DNA of 64,000 bases from Rhizobiales bacterium 2SD (GCA_005502805.1 SCMY01000001.1:620001-684000); one strand, 5' to 3'. Shown: positions 1 to 9,211, counted from the first letter of the stretch. Notes: a model not told the origin generated them from the sequence alone. Program-made: numbers and translations.

Positions 1-494
1 ACGATAAAGGCAGCCAGGAGCGGCCCCAGCGCCGAGCCGAGATTGCCGCCGACCTGGAACAGCGATTGGGCCAGGCCGTGACGCCCGCCCGAGGCGAGCC
101 GCGCCACGCGAGAGGCCTCGGGATGGAAGATCGCCGAGCCCAGGCCGATCAGGCAGGCCGCGATGATCAGCACTGCGAAGTTGTGGGCGTTGCCGAGCAG
201 GATCAGGCCGCCGAAGGTGGAAGCCATGCCCGCCGGCGCCGAATAGGGCATCGGCCAGCGATCGGTCACCATGCCGACGACCGGCTGCAGCAGCGAGGCC
301 GTGACCTGGAAGGCCATGGTCAAGAGGCCGATCTGGACGAAATCCAGCGCGTAGTTCGCCTTGAACAACGGATAGAGCGAGGCCAGCAGCGACTGCATGA
401 CGTCGTTGAGCAGGTGGCAGAAGCTCACCGCCAGCAGGACGGAGATCGTCGTCTTCTCGAAACGGGACCGGCTCCCCTCGATCGTTGCAACCAT
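1..494 (-). CDS. MFS transporter, fosmidomycin-resistance (Fsr) type, 3' part outside window
   Basis: Reading the minus strand from ATG at 494 gives 164 open codons that run off the left edge, so only the N-terminal part is present. The protein starts MVATIEGSRSRFEKTTISVL and has the hydrophobic helices of a major facilitator. Segments such as FCHLLNDVMQSLLASLYPLF and SAIFHPEASRVARLASGGRH are typical of the Fsr family of inner-membrane drug exporters. It closely resembles the complete transporter at 13303-14499, so the window holds two paralogues. It is divergent from the AraC-type gene starting at 596, with about 100 bp between them, so that regulator is a likely controller (inference). Confidence 0.85.
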   Translation of the reverse strand, partial: MVATIEGSRSRFEKTTISVLLAVSFCHLLNDVMQSLLASLYPLFKANYALDFVQIGLLTMAFQVTASLLQPVVGMVTDRWPMPYSAPAGMASTFGGLILLGNAHNFAVLIIAACLIGLGSAIFHPEASRVARLASGGRHGLAQSLFQVGGNLGSALGPLLAAFI

Positions 495-595
495 GGCGAC
501 ATCCTCGCGCGAACCTTCGGCGGCGCTCCTTCTACAAAGCTTGCCCGTGACCTGCTTTCGTGTTTCGGTCTAATTCTTTCGCGTCAGGCCAATTG

Positions 596-1417
596 ATGAG
601 AAAGCTGCCGCAGCAACAGGTCGAGGCCCTGCATTCGGACCATCGCCATATTCACGGCACGGTTTCCGATGCCGATGGCGATGTCCTCGTCCGTGTCTCC
701 GACAATCCCGCCGGCTATACGATCCCGCCGCACAGCCATCGCCAAATCCAGCTCCTCTGCGCCTTCTCCGGCGTGGTCCAGATCAACACCGAGCGCGGCA
801 GCTGGATGATCCCGCCCGGCCATGGCCTGCTCATCCCGGCCCGGCTCCAGCATTCGGTCGAGATGCTGAGCGATGTCAGCATCAAGTCGGTCTATCTCCT
901 CACCGGAGACAACGACCTGGCGGAGCGCATGCTGCAGGTGCTCGGCGTCACCGATCTCGCGCATGCGCTGATCGTCGAGGCGATCCGCCTGCGTGACGAG
1001 CCACCCGGCCATCGCAAGCTCGCGCTCGTCCTGGAGCTGCTCACGGCCGAGATCGCCGCGCTGCCGATCCGGCCGCTCGGCCTGCCCATCCCGGCCGACA
1101 GGCGGCTTTCCGCCCTCTGCCGCGCCTATATGGCCGCGCCTTCGGTGAACGAGCGACTCGACGACTGGGCCGCGAAGCTAGCGATGAGCCGGCGGACCTT
1201 CACCCGGCTGTTCCAGCGCGAGACCGGCCTCAGCTTCGTCGCCTGGCGCCAGCAGGCCAGCCTGTTCGCCTGCCTGCCCCGGCTGGCGGAGGGCGTGCCT
1301 GTCACCCAGGTCGCGATGCTTGCCGGCTACGACAATGTCGCGGCGTTCACGACGATGTTCAGGCGCAGGCTCGGCACCGCGCCGCGCAACTACATGAAGG
1401 CTTCGCTGGGGCGCTAA
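596..1417 (+). CDS. AraC family transcriptional regulator with N-terminal cupin
   Basis: This 273-residue protein has a cupin-like sensor half (around residues 35-100, with IPPHSH and an IPPGHG turn) and a C-terminal AraC DNA-binding half with two helix-turn-helix units (LDDWAAKLAMSRRTFTRLFQ and the VTQVAMLAGYDNVAAFTTMF region). This is the arrangement of cupin/AraC regulators that control a neighbouring efflux gene, and the Fsr-type exporter is transcribed divergently next door. An in-frame GTG at 560 would add 12 residues without a good ribosome site, so ATG 596 is preferred. The inducer is not predictable. Confidence 0.88.
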   Translation: MRKLPQQQVEALHSDHRHIHGTVSDADGDVLVRVSDNPAGYTIPPHSHRQIQLLCAFSGVVQINTERGSWMIPPGHGLLIPARLQHSVEMLSDVSIKSVYLLTGDNDLAERMLQVLGVTDLAHALIVEAIRLRDEPPGHRKLALVLELLTAEIAALPIRPLGLPIPADRRLSALCRAYMAAPSVNERLDDWAAKLAMSRRTFTRLFQRETGLSFVAWRQQASLFACLPRLAEGVPVTQVAMLAGYDNVAAFTTMFRRRLGTAPRNYMKASLGR

Positions 1418-1448
1418 CCTGCTCTCGCATGGCCAGGACAACGGAAAA

Positions 1449-1470
1449 GGGCCGCCCTCATGAGCGGCCC
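1449..1470 (-). terminator. rho-independent terminator of the TorF-type gene
   Basis: A 7-bp GC stem (GGGCCGC / GCGGCCC) with an 8-nt loop is followed on the minus strand by TTTT. It lies between the convergent AraC gene and the porin gene, just past the porin stop. Confidence 0.75.
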
Positions 1471-1497
1471 CCGAAACGATCCGTACGATCGAAGCGC

Positions 1498-2427
1498 TTA
1501 CTTCGGCGCGAAGATGCCGACGCTGCTGGCGGTGATGTCGAAGGACAATGTCGCCACCACAGTCGGGTTGCACCACTTGGAGCGGCCCGAGCCCGAGGTG
1601 ATCCCGCGTGGATCTGCGGTCAGCAGGAAGCAGTCGCTCTTCGACAGATTGGTGTCGTGATAGCGCACATCCGCAGTCAGGTTCTTCCAGGTGTAGGAGA
1701 CGCCGGCGTTCCAGTAGGCGTAGTCGGGCAGATTGGTCGGCGGCACCGTCGACCAGATCGCCAGATTGGTCGTACCCAGCCAGTAGTGCCCGAACTCGCC
1801 GGAGACCGACAGGCCTTCGAGGAAGGGCAGATTGTACTTCGCGGTCACCGAGGCATAGGTGCCCGGCGCGCCGGTGCCGAGCCAGTCCCAAGCATAGAAC
1901 AGGTTGGCGCCGAGGATCAGCTTATCCTCGAAATTATAGCTGAGCTTGCCATAGACCTCGGTGAAATCCGTGTTCCTTGGGGTCCAGTAGGTGCCAGCGG
2001 GATCGATATACTGTTTCTCACCGGGATAGTAGTATTGCCAGACGCCGACATCGACGGTGACCGGGCCGAATTTGGGCCGGATACCGGCATAGAAATCGAT
2101 CTCTGCCGGCGGGCTGGTCGCCAGATCGACATTCGAGGCGTAAACGCCGGCATAGACCAGATTGTCGTAGAACTGCAGCTCGGCGCCGCCCTGGATCGCC
2201 GGCTTGCGATCGGTCTGGGAGATGCCGCGGAAATTATAGTCCGTCATGCCCTTCACGCTGACGGCAATGTCGAACCAGGTGATGCTCGGCGCCACCGGCG
2301 CCGGCGGCGTACCCTTGCGGCTCGGCAGGTCGGAGGCAAGCGCCGCCCCCGAAACCGTCAGCGCCATCGAAAGCGCAAAGCCCGTCAGCAAGCCGGAAGT
2401 TTTCAAGGCAGCCATCGCGAACTCCAT
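1498..2427 (-). CDS. TorF family putative outer-membrane porin
   Basis: A 309-residue exported protein. It has an N-terminal signal peptide (hydrophobic LLTGFALSMALTVSGAALA followed by SDLP) and then alternating aromatic/polar beta-strand sequence with features of the TorF (TIGR02001) family, such as GMTDYNFRGISQTDRKPAIQ and DVGVWQYYYPGEKQY. Members are predicted outer-membrane barrels of unknown substrate, widespread in alphaproteobacteria. The start at 2427 has AGGGA five bases upstream. ATG 2415 (MAALKTSG) also has a GGAG and is nearly as good, and ATG 2457 is possible but less likely. It is monocistronic, with its own terminator. Confidence 0.85.
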   Translation of the reverse strand: MEFAMAALKTSGLLTGFALSMALTVSGAALASDLPSRKGTPPAPVAPSITWFDIAVSVKGMTDYNFRGISQTDRKPAIQGGAELQFYDNLVYAGVYASNVDLATSPPAEIDFYAGIRPKFGPVTVDVGVWQYYYPGEKQYIDPAGTYWTPRNTDFTEVYGKLSYNFEDKLILGANLFYAWDWLGTGAPGTYASVTAKYNLPFLEGLSVSGEFGHYWLGTTNLAIWSTVPPTNLPDYAYWNAGVSYTWKNLTADVRYHDTNLSKSDCFLLTADPRGITSGSGRSKWCNPTVVATLSFDITASSVGIFAPK

Positions 2428-2568
2428 CGAGATCCCTGCACGACTCCGGTCATGCATTCGCCACGATTAGGCCTTCGCAGCCGCAATATCGGCAAGATGA
2501 GCTTTTCGGCAGCCTGCTGCGTCAGTAGGCAAAACTGTCGGTTTCGGCAGGTTCCACGCCTAGAAAAG

Positions 2569-2596
2569 CGCCCGCGGCCATTGCTGGCCGCGGGCG
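2569..2596 (-). terminator. strong bidirectional rho-independent terminator
   Basis: A perfect 12-bp stem (CGCCCGCGGCCA / TGGCCGCGGGCG) with loop TTGC. On the minus strand it is followed by CTTTTCT, placing it 3' of the L,D-transpeptidase gene. On the plus strand it is followed by TGAC and six T, so it may work both ways. Confidence 0.85.
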
Positions 2597-2629
2597 TGAC
2601 TTTTTTACATCAGATGATTTACAGGCTGC

Positions 2630-4033
2630 TCAGCGCGTTGTGGGCTGACTCGCATAGGCGGCGTCGGGCTGCAGCTGCGAGGTCCGCAGGGTCGAGGAGC
2701 GGCGCGGCGGCAGCGGCGCGGTCACCGTCTGCGGCGTCTCCGGCACGGTCGAGGCGATCGGAGCCTGCTCCTTCGACTCCGAGGAACCGCCGAGCAGCGG
2801 CACGAAGCTCAGCGCGCGCTGGTAGAATGAGGGCTGCGCCGGCTCGGCCGAGGCCGTCTGGATCGGTGCTGCGGTGGCGGCGCCCGGCGTGGCCTTGGCG
2901 ACCTGCGTCGCCGCATCGCTCGCCGGCTTGGCAGCGGCGGGTTTGGCCGGCGCGGCGGCGACCACCGGCTTGGCTTCCTCCGCCTGAGCGCTGCTGACGG
3001 CGGCGAGCACGGCGTCGTTCTCAGCCGATTCGGCCCGGACGGTCGCCTTGGTGCGGCCCTTGTCGTCGAGCACGACGACGCGCGGTCCAATCAACGAATC
3101 GACGCGGCTGATGCCGACATCGCGCGAGCCCCAGGCCACCGACCGGTTCATCGAATCGGCGCCGGACTGGGCGAGCTGGCGCTTGAACGAGGAGTGCTGG
3201 TCGCCGTCGTCATAGATCAGCTTGACCGCAGGCGTGCCCTTGGACACCAGCGCCGCGACCTGGATCTCGTCCTGCTGGCGCTTCTGCGCGATCGCCTGCG
3301 AGATCGACGAATCGATCTGGCTGCCGTCGCGGTTGAAGGCATAGCGCCCCCCGACCACCGAGACCGAAGGCTCGTCCTTGGCCACCTCGAAATAATCCGA
3401 GCCTTCCTTCAGGTTCTTCCAGAAGGCGATGTTCGGATCGAGCCGGTGTTTGGCGAGGTTCTCCGGCGTCATCCGGAAGGGATAAGCCTGCATCTGCACG
3501 GCCCGCTGCCCGCCGTTCTGGGCCTCGCGCACCAGCGCATAGATTTCGCCGATCTGGTCGTCGGTCATCGAATAGCAGCCGGCCGAAGAGCAGGCGCCAT
3601 GCACCATAAGATGCGCGCCGGTGCGGCCATGCGCCCGGTCATAGGCGTTGGGGTAGCCCATGTTGAACGAGACGTAATAGGACGAGTTCGGGTTCATCTG
3701 CGCCGGGGCGATGGCGTAGAAGCCTTCCGGCGCCATGCGGTCGCCCTCGCGCACCTTCGGGCCGAGCTGGCCGGACCAGCGGCACATCGGATAGGTCTTG
3801 AGCAGGGCGTATTTGCCGTCGGCGCGCTTCTTCCAGACCTCGAGCTCAGACTCCTTCTTGTAGGAGCGAATCACAATGGGCTGGCTCTTGCTCATGCCCT
3901 TCTCGGACATCAGCGTGTAGGTTGCGGACGGAATCGGGATGTTGTGGCGCGCGGAGCCGCGATAGCGCTCCTCTTCGCAGGCTGCCAAACTGAGGCCAAG
4001 GAGCGCCGCCAGCGCGAAATGTCTCACAGCCAC
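2630..4033 (-). CDS. murein L,D-transpeptidase (YkuD domain) lipoprotein
   Basis: About 467 residues from GTG 4033. The N-terminus is a lipoprotein signal, a hydrophobic stretch ending in lipobox L-A-A-C with Cys19, so the protein is probably lipid-anchored. The YkuD catalytic domain spans roughly residues 35-165 and contains the His-Gly...Ser-x-Gly-Cys signature HGACSSAGCYSM at about 145-156, with Cys as nucleophile. Such enzymes form 3-3 crosslinks in peptidoglycan or attach proteins to it; sequence resembles the YafK branch. The last 150 residues are Ala/Pro-rich and low complexity. Starts at GTG 4027 or ATG 4081 are possible, but the latter would put about 20 residues before the signal sequence. 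Confidence 0.88.
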   Translation of the reverse strand: MAVRHFALAALLGLSLAACEEERYRGSARHNIPIPSATYTLMSEKGMSKSQPIVIRSYKKESELEVWKKRADGKYALLKTYPMCRWSGQLGPKVREGDRMAPEGFYAIAPAQMNPNSSYYVSFNMGYPNAYDRAHGRTGAHLMVHGACSSAGCYSMTDDQIGEIYALVREAQNGGQRAVQMQAYPFRMTPENLAKHRLDPNIAFWKNLKEGSDYFEVAKDEPSVSVVGGRYAFNRDGSQIDSSISQAIAQKRQQDEIQVAALVSKGTPAVKLIYDDGDQHSSFKRQLAQSGADSMNRSVAWGSRDVGISRVDSLIGPRVVVLDDKGRTKATVRAESAENDAVLAAVSSAQAEEAKPVVAAAPAKPAAAKPASDAATQVAKATPGAATAAPIQTASAEPAQPSFYQRALSFVPLLGGSSESKEQAPIASTVPETPQTVTAPLPPRRSSTLRTSQLQPDAAYASQPTTR

Positions 4034-4230
4034 GTCGTCAATCCCATCTCGCGCGGACGCGTCAAGCCGCCAATTCACCACGCAACAAGGCCGAATTATG
4101 CCCGTTGCCTGATTGTAGGACCGTTAGCCTTGACCGTTCCTTACCACAGGGGCCTCGCAGATGGCCATATGGTGAAGCCGCGGTAAAGCGCCCGCCGGGC
4201 CCGGGCGCCCGGTTGCGCACAATTGCCCAG

Positions 4231-5184
4231 CTACAGCGCCCGGCCGATCGCCAGATACTTCTCCGCCCGCCGGTCGACGATCTCGTCGGCGCTGAGCCCG
4301 GCAAGCTCGGAGAGCGCCGCCTCGATCGCGGCGCCGGCCCGCTCGATCGTGCCCTGGGGGTCGCGATGGGCGCCGCCGGTCGGCTCGGCGACGATCCTGT
4401 CGATCACGCCGAAGCGCAGCAGGTCCTGTGCGGTGATCTTCATACCGGTCGCGGCGTCCTGGGCCCGCGCCGTGTCGCGCCAGAGGATCGAGGCCGCGCC
4501 TTCCGGCGAGATCACCGAATAGATCGCGTGCTCCAGCATCAGCACCTTGCTGGCGGCAGCGATGGCGATGGCTCCGCCCGAGCCGCCTTCGCCGATCACC
4601 AATGCGACGCTCGGCGTGCGCAGGGCAAGGCAGGTCTCGGTCGAGCGCGCGATCGCCTCGGCCTGGCCGCGCTCCTCAGCCTCGATGCCGGGATAGGCGC
4701 CGGCGGTGTCGATGAAGCTCAGCACCGGCAGGCCGAACCGGTCGGCCAGCTCCATCAGGCGCACCGCCTTGCGGTAGCCCTCCGGCTTGGGCATGCCGAA
4801 ATTGTGCTTGATGCGGGTCTCGGTCGAGTTGCCCTTTTCCTGCCCCATCACGCAGACCGGCTCGCCGCGAAAGCGACCGAAGCCGCCGACGATCGCCTCG
4901 TCCTCGCCGAAAGCGCGGTCGCCCGCCATCGGCGTGAACTCGTCGATCAGGGCCGAGCAGTAGTCGAGGAAATGCGGCCGCTGCGGATGGCGTGCCACCA
5001 GCGTCTTCTGCCAGGGCGTCAAGGCGCCATAGAGGTCCTTCAGCGCCTGCGAGGCCTTGGCTTCGAGCTTGCCGACTTCCTCGGCGAGCGAATAGCCATC
5101 GCCCTTGCCGTCGAGCGCACGCAGTTCATCGGCCTTCGCCTCCAATTCGGCGACAGGCTTTTCAAAATCGAGATAGCTTCGCAT
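4231..5184 (-). CDS. accA: acetyl-CoA carboxylase carboxyltransferase, alpha subunit
   Basis: A 317-residue protein matching AccA end to end. It starts MRSYLDFEKPVAELEAKADE, has the coiled N-terminal region, and carries the conserved carboxyltransferase core including FRGEPVCVMGQEKG, the FIDTAGAYPGIEAEERGQAE segment, and the glycine-rich VIGEGGSGGAIAI loop for CoA binding. With AccD it moves the carboxyl from carboxybiotin to acetyl-CoA, making malonyl-CoA for fatty acid synthesis in the cytoplasm. ATG 5190 (two residues longer) is an alternative start. It stands alone between unrelated genes, as accA commonly does in Hyphomicrobiales. Confidence 0.96.
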   Translation of the reverse strand: MRSYLDFEKPVAELEAKADELRALDGKGDGYSLAEEVGKLEAKASQALKDLYGALTPWQKTLVARHPQRPHFLDYCSALIDEFTPMAGDRAFGEDEAIVGGFGRFRGEPVCVMGQEKGNSTETRIKHNFGMPKPEGYRKAVRLMELADRFGLPVLSFIDTAGAYPGIEAEERGQAEAIARSTETCLALRTPSVALVIGEGGSGGAIAIAAASKVLMLEHAIYSVISPEGAASILWRDTARAQDAATGMKITAQDLLRFGVIDRIVAEPTGGAHRDPQGTIERAGAAIEAALSELAGLSADEIVDRRAEKYLAIGRAL

Positions 5185-5310
5185 CGACATCCAGATCAGG
5201 TCCCGCTTCCCAGGGGAAAAACGCGCCGGCCCGAGGCCGCGGTGACGGAACGGTAAAAAAGGCGGCGGACCTTGGCCGCGCCCCGGCGAAATTGTCAACC
5301 CGCAGGGTCC

Positions 5311-6066
5311 TCATCCGTCATCATGCCGCGGCAGCCGACCGGATGGGTGGGCCTGCGGCAGCAGCACCGGCCGAAAGGCGAAGCTACGACGCGTCGCGCG
5401 CAAGGGCGCGCGCCGGTAGAACTGCTTGGTCGCGTCGATGACATAAACGCCGGCGAAGGGCAGCGACAGGCCGGCGCCGACCTTCTCCCAGGCCATGGCC
5501 GAGCGCATGAACAGGCGCCGACGCAGCGGCGGCACATAAAGCGCTTCGGCCCAATGCTCGGGCGAGAACATGGCGCGGCGCATCAGCGCCTCGATCTGCG
5601 AGCGGCTGAACGGCCGGCCATGGCCGAAGGGCGTCGTATCCATCCGCGCCCACAGGCCGCGCCGGTTCGGCACGACGACGATCAGGCGGCCGCCCGGGCT
5701 CAGCACCCGCGAAATCTCTTCCAGCAGGTCCTCGGGACTTTCGGTCTCCTCGAGCGCGTGGACCAGCAGCACGCGGTCGATCGAGGCCGTCGGCAGCGGC
5801 AACAGGGTCGGCTCGACCAGGGCGGAGGCGGAGAGCCCTGGCGAAGGCCAGTTCACCACGCCCTGCGCCGCCGGCATGAAGGCGATGACCCGCTCGGCCT
5901 CGCCGCCGAGCAATGGCAGATAGGGCGTCGCGTATCCCAGGCCGAGCAGGCGCTGGCGCCGGCAATCCGGCCAGAGTTTCAGCATCACCTTGCCAACGAC
6001 CCTGCGAGCCACATGTCCCAGCGGACTGGCATAGAAGCTGCGCAGGTCGACGACGTCCAAGGCCAT
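5311..6066 (-). CDS. class I SAM-dependent methyltransferase
   Basis: A 251-residue cytoplasmic protein beginning MALDVVDLRSFYASPLGHVA. The Rossmann-type methyltransferase fold is indicated by LLGLGYATPYL (an altered motif I), by VLLVHALEETESPEDLLEEI (motif IV/V region) and by the post-core strand LSPGGRLIVVVPNRRGLWAR, as in UbiE/Methyltransf_11 proteins. The substrate is unknown. Proteins of this length with the FYASPLGHVARR start are common beside gloB in Hyphomicrobiales (from memory). It is divergent from gloB, with 139 bp between the starts. ATG 6066 is chosen because upstream in-frame codons are not conserved-looking. Confidence 0.82.
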   Translation of the reverse strand: MALDVVDLRSFYASPLGHVARRVVGKVMLKLWPDCRRQRLLGLGYATPYLPLLGGEAERVIAFMPAAQGVVNWPSPGLSASALVEPTLLPLPTASIDRVLLVHALEETESPEDLLEEISRVLSPGGRLIVVVPNRRGLWARMDTTPFGHGRPFSRSQIEALMRRAMFSPEHWAEALYVPPLRRRLFMRSAMAWEKVGAGLSLPFAGVYVIDATKQFYRRAPLRATRRSFAFRPVLLPQAHPSGRLPRHDDG

Positions 6067-6205
6067 GTTGACGGAGATGGCGCAGCGTCGGCGCGAGCGC
6101 AAGGGCAAGCCTCAAGACGTAGCCCTATGTCTTGGCCCTATGTCTTGCTACCGACGCCGGCTTGCTTCAAGCAGGCGTCTCGACCGCCGATTGCCGGAGC
6201 TTACA

Positions 6206-6970
6206 ATGCCGCTCGACATCCATGTCTTCCGCACGCTCAGCGACAATGCCGGCGCGCTGCTGCGCGACCCCGCCACCGGCGCCTGCGCCACCGTCGACGT
6301 GCCCGATGCCGGCGAGGTGCTCGCCGCCGCCAGGGCCAAGGGCTGGACGATCAACCAGGTGCTGGTCACGCATGAGCATGCCGACCATGTCCAGGGCATC
6401 GCCGCGCTGAAGCAGGCGACCGGCGCCAAGGTGTTCGGGCCGGAGGCCGCACAGGCCGGCGCACCGGTCGACGTCGTCCTTGGCGAAGGCGACCGCGTCT
6501 CGGTCGGCGGCTACGAGTTCGAGACCTGGGCGACGCCCGGCCATGCCGACGGGCATGTCAGCTTCATCGGCGAAAGCGCCAAGCTCGCTCTGGTCGGCGA
6601 CGTCGTCTTCGTCATGGGCTGCGGCCGCGTCATGCCGGGCCGGATGGAGGCGATGTGGACTTCGCTGTCGCGCATCATGGCGCTGCCGGATGCGACCACG
6701 CTGATCACCGGCCACGACTACACGCTCTCGAATGCCCGCTTCGCCACGGCCATGGATCCGAGCAATGCCGCCGTCGCCGCCCGCCTCGCCGAAGCCGAGG
6801 CGGCGAAGGCCGAGGGACGCTTTTGGGCCGTGACCACGGTCGGCGAGGAACGAGCGACCAACCCCTTCTTCCGCGCCGGTGAACAGGCTCTGGCCGCGAC
6901 GCTCGGCATCGTCGGCAAGCCGGCCGGCGAGGTCTTCGCCGCGCTGCGCGAGGCCAAGAACAGGTTCTGA
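6206..6970 (+). CDS. gloB: hydroxyacylglutathione hydrolase-like MBL-fold hydrolase (glyoxalase II type)
   Basis: A 254-residue metallo-beta-lactamase-fold enzyme. The metal-binding motif THEHADH lies at residues 55-61, followed by further ligand regions PGHADGH, LVGDVVF and GHDYTLSN, and the C-terminal RATNPFFR segment typical of glyoxalase II. GloB hydrolyses S-D-lactoylglutathione to D-lactate and glutathione, completing methylglyoxal detoxification. The start MPLDIHVFRTLSDNAG is at ATG 6206. It is the first gene of a three-gene plus-strand operon with the DUF985 cupin (6-bp gap) and a GNAT gene (2-bp gap). Confidence 0.9.
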   Translation: MPLDIHVFRTLSDNAGALLRDPATGACATVDVPDAGEVLAAARAKGWTINQVLVTHEHADHVQGIAALKQATGAKVFGPEAAQAGAPVDVVLGEGDRVSVGGYEFETWATPGHADGHVSFIGESAKLALVGDVVFVMGCGRVMPGRMEAMWTSLSRIMALPDATTLITGHDYTLSNARFATAMDPSNAAVAARLAEAEAAKAEGRFWAVTTVGEERATNPFFRAGEQALAATLGIVGKPAGEVFAALREAKNRF

Positions 6971-6976
6971 CGTCAG

Positions 6977-7432
6977 ATGAACACGCTGAGCGGCCTCAGC
7001 GCCGCAGAGGTCATTCGCCTGCTCGAGCTGAAGCCCCATCCCGAGGGCGGGCATTATCGCGAAACCTTCCGCGATCCCGCCGGGCCGGAGGGGCGCGGCT
7101 TCTCGACCGCGATCTATTATCTGCTCGATGTCGGCGAGACCTCCGAATGGCACCGCGTCGACGCCGCCGAGATCTGGCACCATTATGCCGGCGCGCCATT
7201 GGTGATCACGCTCTCGCCGAACGGCCATGACGCCTCGGCCCACCATCTCGGCAAGGACCTTTCCGCCGGCCAGCGCCCACAGATCGTCGTGCCGGCCGGA
7301 CACTGGCAGAGCGCGACCTCGCTCGGCGCCTGGACGCTGCTCGGCTGCACGGTCGCGCCGGGCTTCGCCTTCTCCGGCTTCGAGATGGCGCCGCCGGACT
7401 GGCGGCCGACGCCGCGGCCGGCCGGAGGCTGA
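6977..7432 (+). CDS. DUF985 cupin-fold protein
   Basis: A 151-residue protein with the DUF985 pattern. The N-terminal helix LSAAEVIRLLELKPHPEGGHYRE is followed by the cupin strands with STAIYYLL, SEWHRVDAAEIWHHYAG and the C-terminal VAPGFAFSGFEMAPPDW. Family members are small double-stranded beta-helix proteins; the biochemical role is not established, although a sugar- or nucleotide-related epimerase-like fold has been noted for relatives. It is tightly linked to gloB upstream and the acetyltransferase downstream, which suggests co-expression. Confidence 0.88.
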   Translation: MNTLSGLSAAEVIRLLELKPHPEGGHYRETFRDPAGPEGRGFSTAIYYLLDVGETSEWHRVDAAEIWHHYAGAPLVITLSPNGHDASAHHLGKDLSAGQRPQIVVPAGHWQSATSLGAWTLLGCTVAPGFAFSGFEMAPPDWRPTPRPAGG

Positions 7433-7434
7433 GC

Positions 7435-8196
7435 ATGGACAAGCCCGTGACCGATCTGGCGCTGGTCGGCGCCTGCGAGACCCGGATCGTCAACGCCTGG
7501 CCGGCACCGACCACGCTCGTCGTCGACCAATGGGTGGTCCGTTTCGCCAATGGCTATTCCGGCCGCGCCAATTCCGCCTCCTCGCTGCGCGAGGGCGGCG
7601 ACATGGACGAGGCGACGCTGGCCTTCGTCGAGAGGCTTTATCGCCAGGCCGGGCTGCCGCCGCGCATCCGCTTCACACCGCTGGTCACCGAGGATGCCCG
7701 CCGCCGCTTCGCCGCGCGCGGCTACCGCATCGAGACCGCTTCCTTCGGCATGGTCGCCGAACTCGATCCCGGCCTGCATCCGCCCGTTCCGGGCATGCTG
7801 ACGACCGCGCAGGCGGACGATGCCTGGATCGACGGCGTCTGCAGCCACCAGATCGGCAACAAGCGCAATCGCGAGCATCTCGCCGCCATCGTTTCCGGCG
7901 TGCGCGTGCCCGCCGCCTTCGCGACGCTGATGCATGAAGGGCGTCCAGCCGCCTATGCGATGAGCGTCGCCGAGCGTGGCATGGCCGAGATCGGCGCGGT
8001 CATCGTCGACGGGAATTTGCGCGGCAAGGGCCTCGGCAAGCAGATGATGCTGGGGCTGATGGGCTGGGCTGCGGCGCAGGGCTGCAAGCAAGCCTATCTC
8101 CAGGTCGACCAGAGCAACGGCCTTGCCTTCGAGATGTACAAGCGCCTCGGCTTCCGTACGGTCTACGCCTACGAGACGCGGATCCTCGATATCTGA
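7435..8196 (+). CDS. GNAT family N-acetyltransferase
   Basis: A 253-residue protein. The C-terminal third is a GNAT acetyl-CoA-binding core: EIGAVIVDGNLRGKGLGKQM contains the R-G-K-G-L-G acetyl-CoA loop, followed by AYLQVDQSNGLAFEMYKRLGF, the usual terminal strand/helix. The N-terminal 130 residues, beginning with a conserved-looking ETRIVNAWPA and RANSASSL, probably form a second, degenerate GNAT-like or substrate domain. The acceptor substrate cannot be told. It is third in the gloB operon and nearly abuts the convergent yddG-like gene. Confidence 0.85.
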   Translation: MDKPVTDLALVGACETRIVNAWPAPTTLVVDQWVVRFANGYSGRANSASSLREGGDMDEATLAFVERLYRQAGLPPRIRFTPLVTEDARRRFAARGYRIETASFGMVAELDPGLHPPVPGMLTTAQADDAWIDGVCSHQIGNKRNREHLAAIVSGVRVPAAFATLMHEGRPAAYAMSVAERGMAEIGAVIVDGNLRGKGLGKQMMLGLMGWAAAQGCKQAYLQVDQSNGLAFEMYKRLGFRTVYAYETRILDI

Positions 8197-8198
8197 AC

Positions 8199-9083
8199 CT
8201 AGCCGCCGGTAGCTTTGGGCTCGGCGCCTCGCCCCGCCCGCCCGAAGCTCGCGACCAGCGCGCCGACGACGATCAGCACGCAGGAGAGGGCCAGCAGCCA
8301 GCTCGCCGGCGCGTAGCCGGCGATGACCAGGATCACGGTCGAGAGCACAGGTGCGGCATAGGAGGCGACGCCGAGGAAGGCGACGTCGCCCTTCTTCATG
8401 CCGATGTCCCAGCAGATGAAGGCGAGGCCGATCGAGCCAAGACCGAGGCCGAGCACCCCGCCCCATTCGACCGCGCTCGGCGTCCATAAGGTCGTTTCGA
8501 AGGCGAAATGGCAGGCGAAAGCCGGGATGGCGCAGCCCAGCATCGTGATGGCGAGGCTCTCGGACGGCACGCCGGCGAAACGCCTAGATAGCACCGAATA
8601 GCTCGCCCAGACGAAGGCGCCGAGCGCCGCCAGCACATGGCCGAGCTGGATGCCCGCGCCAGAGCCGAGGCTGCCGGAGATCAGCAGCGCTGTCGCGACG
8701 AGGCCGGTCAGTGCCCCGACGAGATGGCGCGCTTTCAGTCCTCCACCCGGCAGCAGCGCCGCGAACAGCACGATCAGCAGCGGCCAGAGATAATGGATCA
8801 GGTTGGCCTCGGCCGCCGGCGCCGTCTTCACCGCGGCATAGTAGAGCGCGGTGTCGCCGAACGGGCCGTAGAGCCCGAGCAGGAAGGAGGCCGGCGTCGG
8901 CCGCGCCAGATGCAGGCGCCCCCGCATCGCAGCGATCGCCAGCACGAGTACGCCACCGATGACGAAGGTCATGCCGACCAGTTGGAACGACGGCACCCGC
9001 CCGGACATGGCGGTGAACAGCGCCAGGGTCGACCAGAGCAGGATCGCGATGGAGCCGGTCGCGGTGGCGGTACGGGAGGTCAT
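8199..9083 (-). CDS. EamA/DMT-family exporter, YddG-like
   Basis: A 294-residue inner-membrane protein with about ten hydrophobic helices in two homologous halves, the drug/metabolite transporter fold. Sequence around residues 85-110 (AAVKTAPAAEANLIHYLWPL) and 215-240 (GLAFICWDIGMKKGDVAFLG) matches the aromatic-amino-acid exporter YddG subgroup. It probably exports amino acids or related metabolites (family knowledge; substrate inferred). Start ATG 9083 follows GGGAGG. Its stop lies 2 bp from that of the convergent GNAT gene. Confidence 0.85.
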   Translation of the reverse strand: MTSRTATATGSIAILLWSTLALFTAMSGRVPSFQLVGMTFVIGGVLVLAIAAMRGRLHLARPTPASFLLGLYGPFGDTALYYAAVKTAPAAEANLIHYLWPLLIVLFAALLPGGGLKARHLVGALTGLVATALLISGSLGSGAGIQLGHVLAALGAFVWASYSVLSRRFAGVPSESLAITMLGCAIPAFACHFAFETTLWTPSAVEWGGVLGLGLGSIGLAFICWDIGMKKGDVAFLGVASYAAPVLSTVILVIAGYAPASWLLALSCVLIVVGALVASFGRAGRGAEPKATGG

Positions 9084-9211
9084 GGGAACGAGTTTCAGCG
9101 TGACGACTGGAGACCCGTTAAGCGCTGTGGCGCGCTATCGCCAGCGCGTTCGTCGCTTGTCGTCGGCATATTGCCCGGCTTCTTTGCAAAATGCCGGGCT
9201 GATCGTCCTAG

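Noticed and set aside
4188..4208. GC-rich inverted repeat after accA as a terminator
   Set aside because: The stem GCGCCCG/CGGGCGC is real but only three T follow on the minus strand; too weak to annotate.
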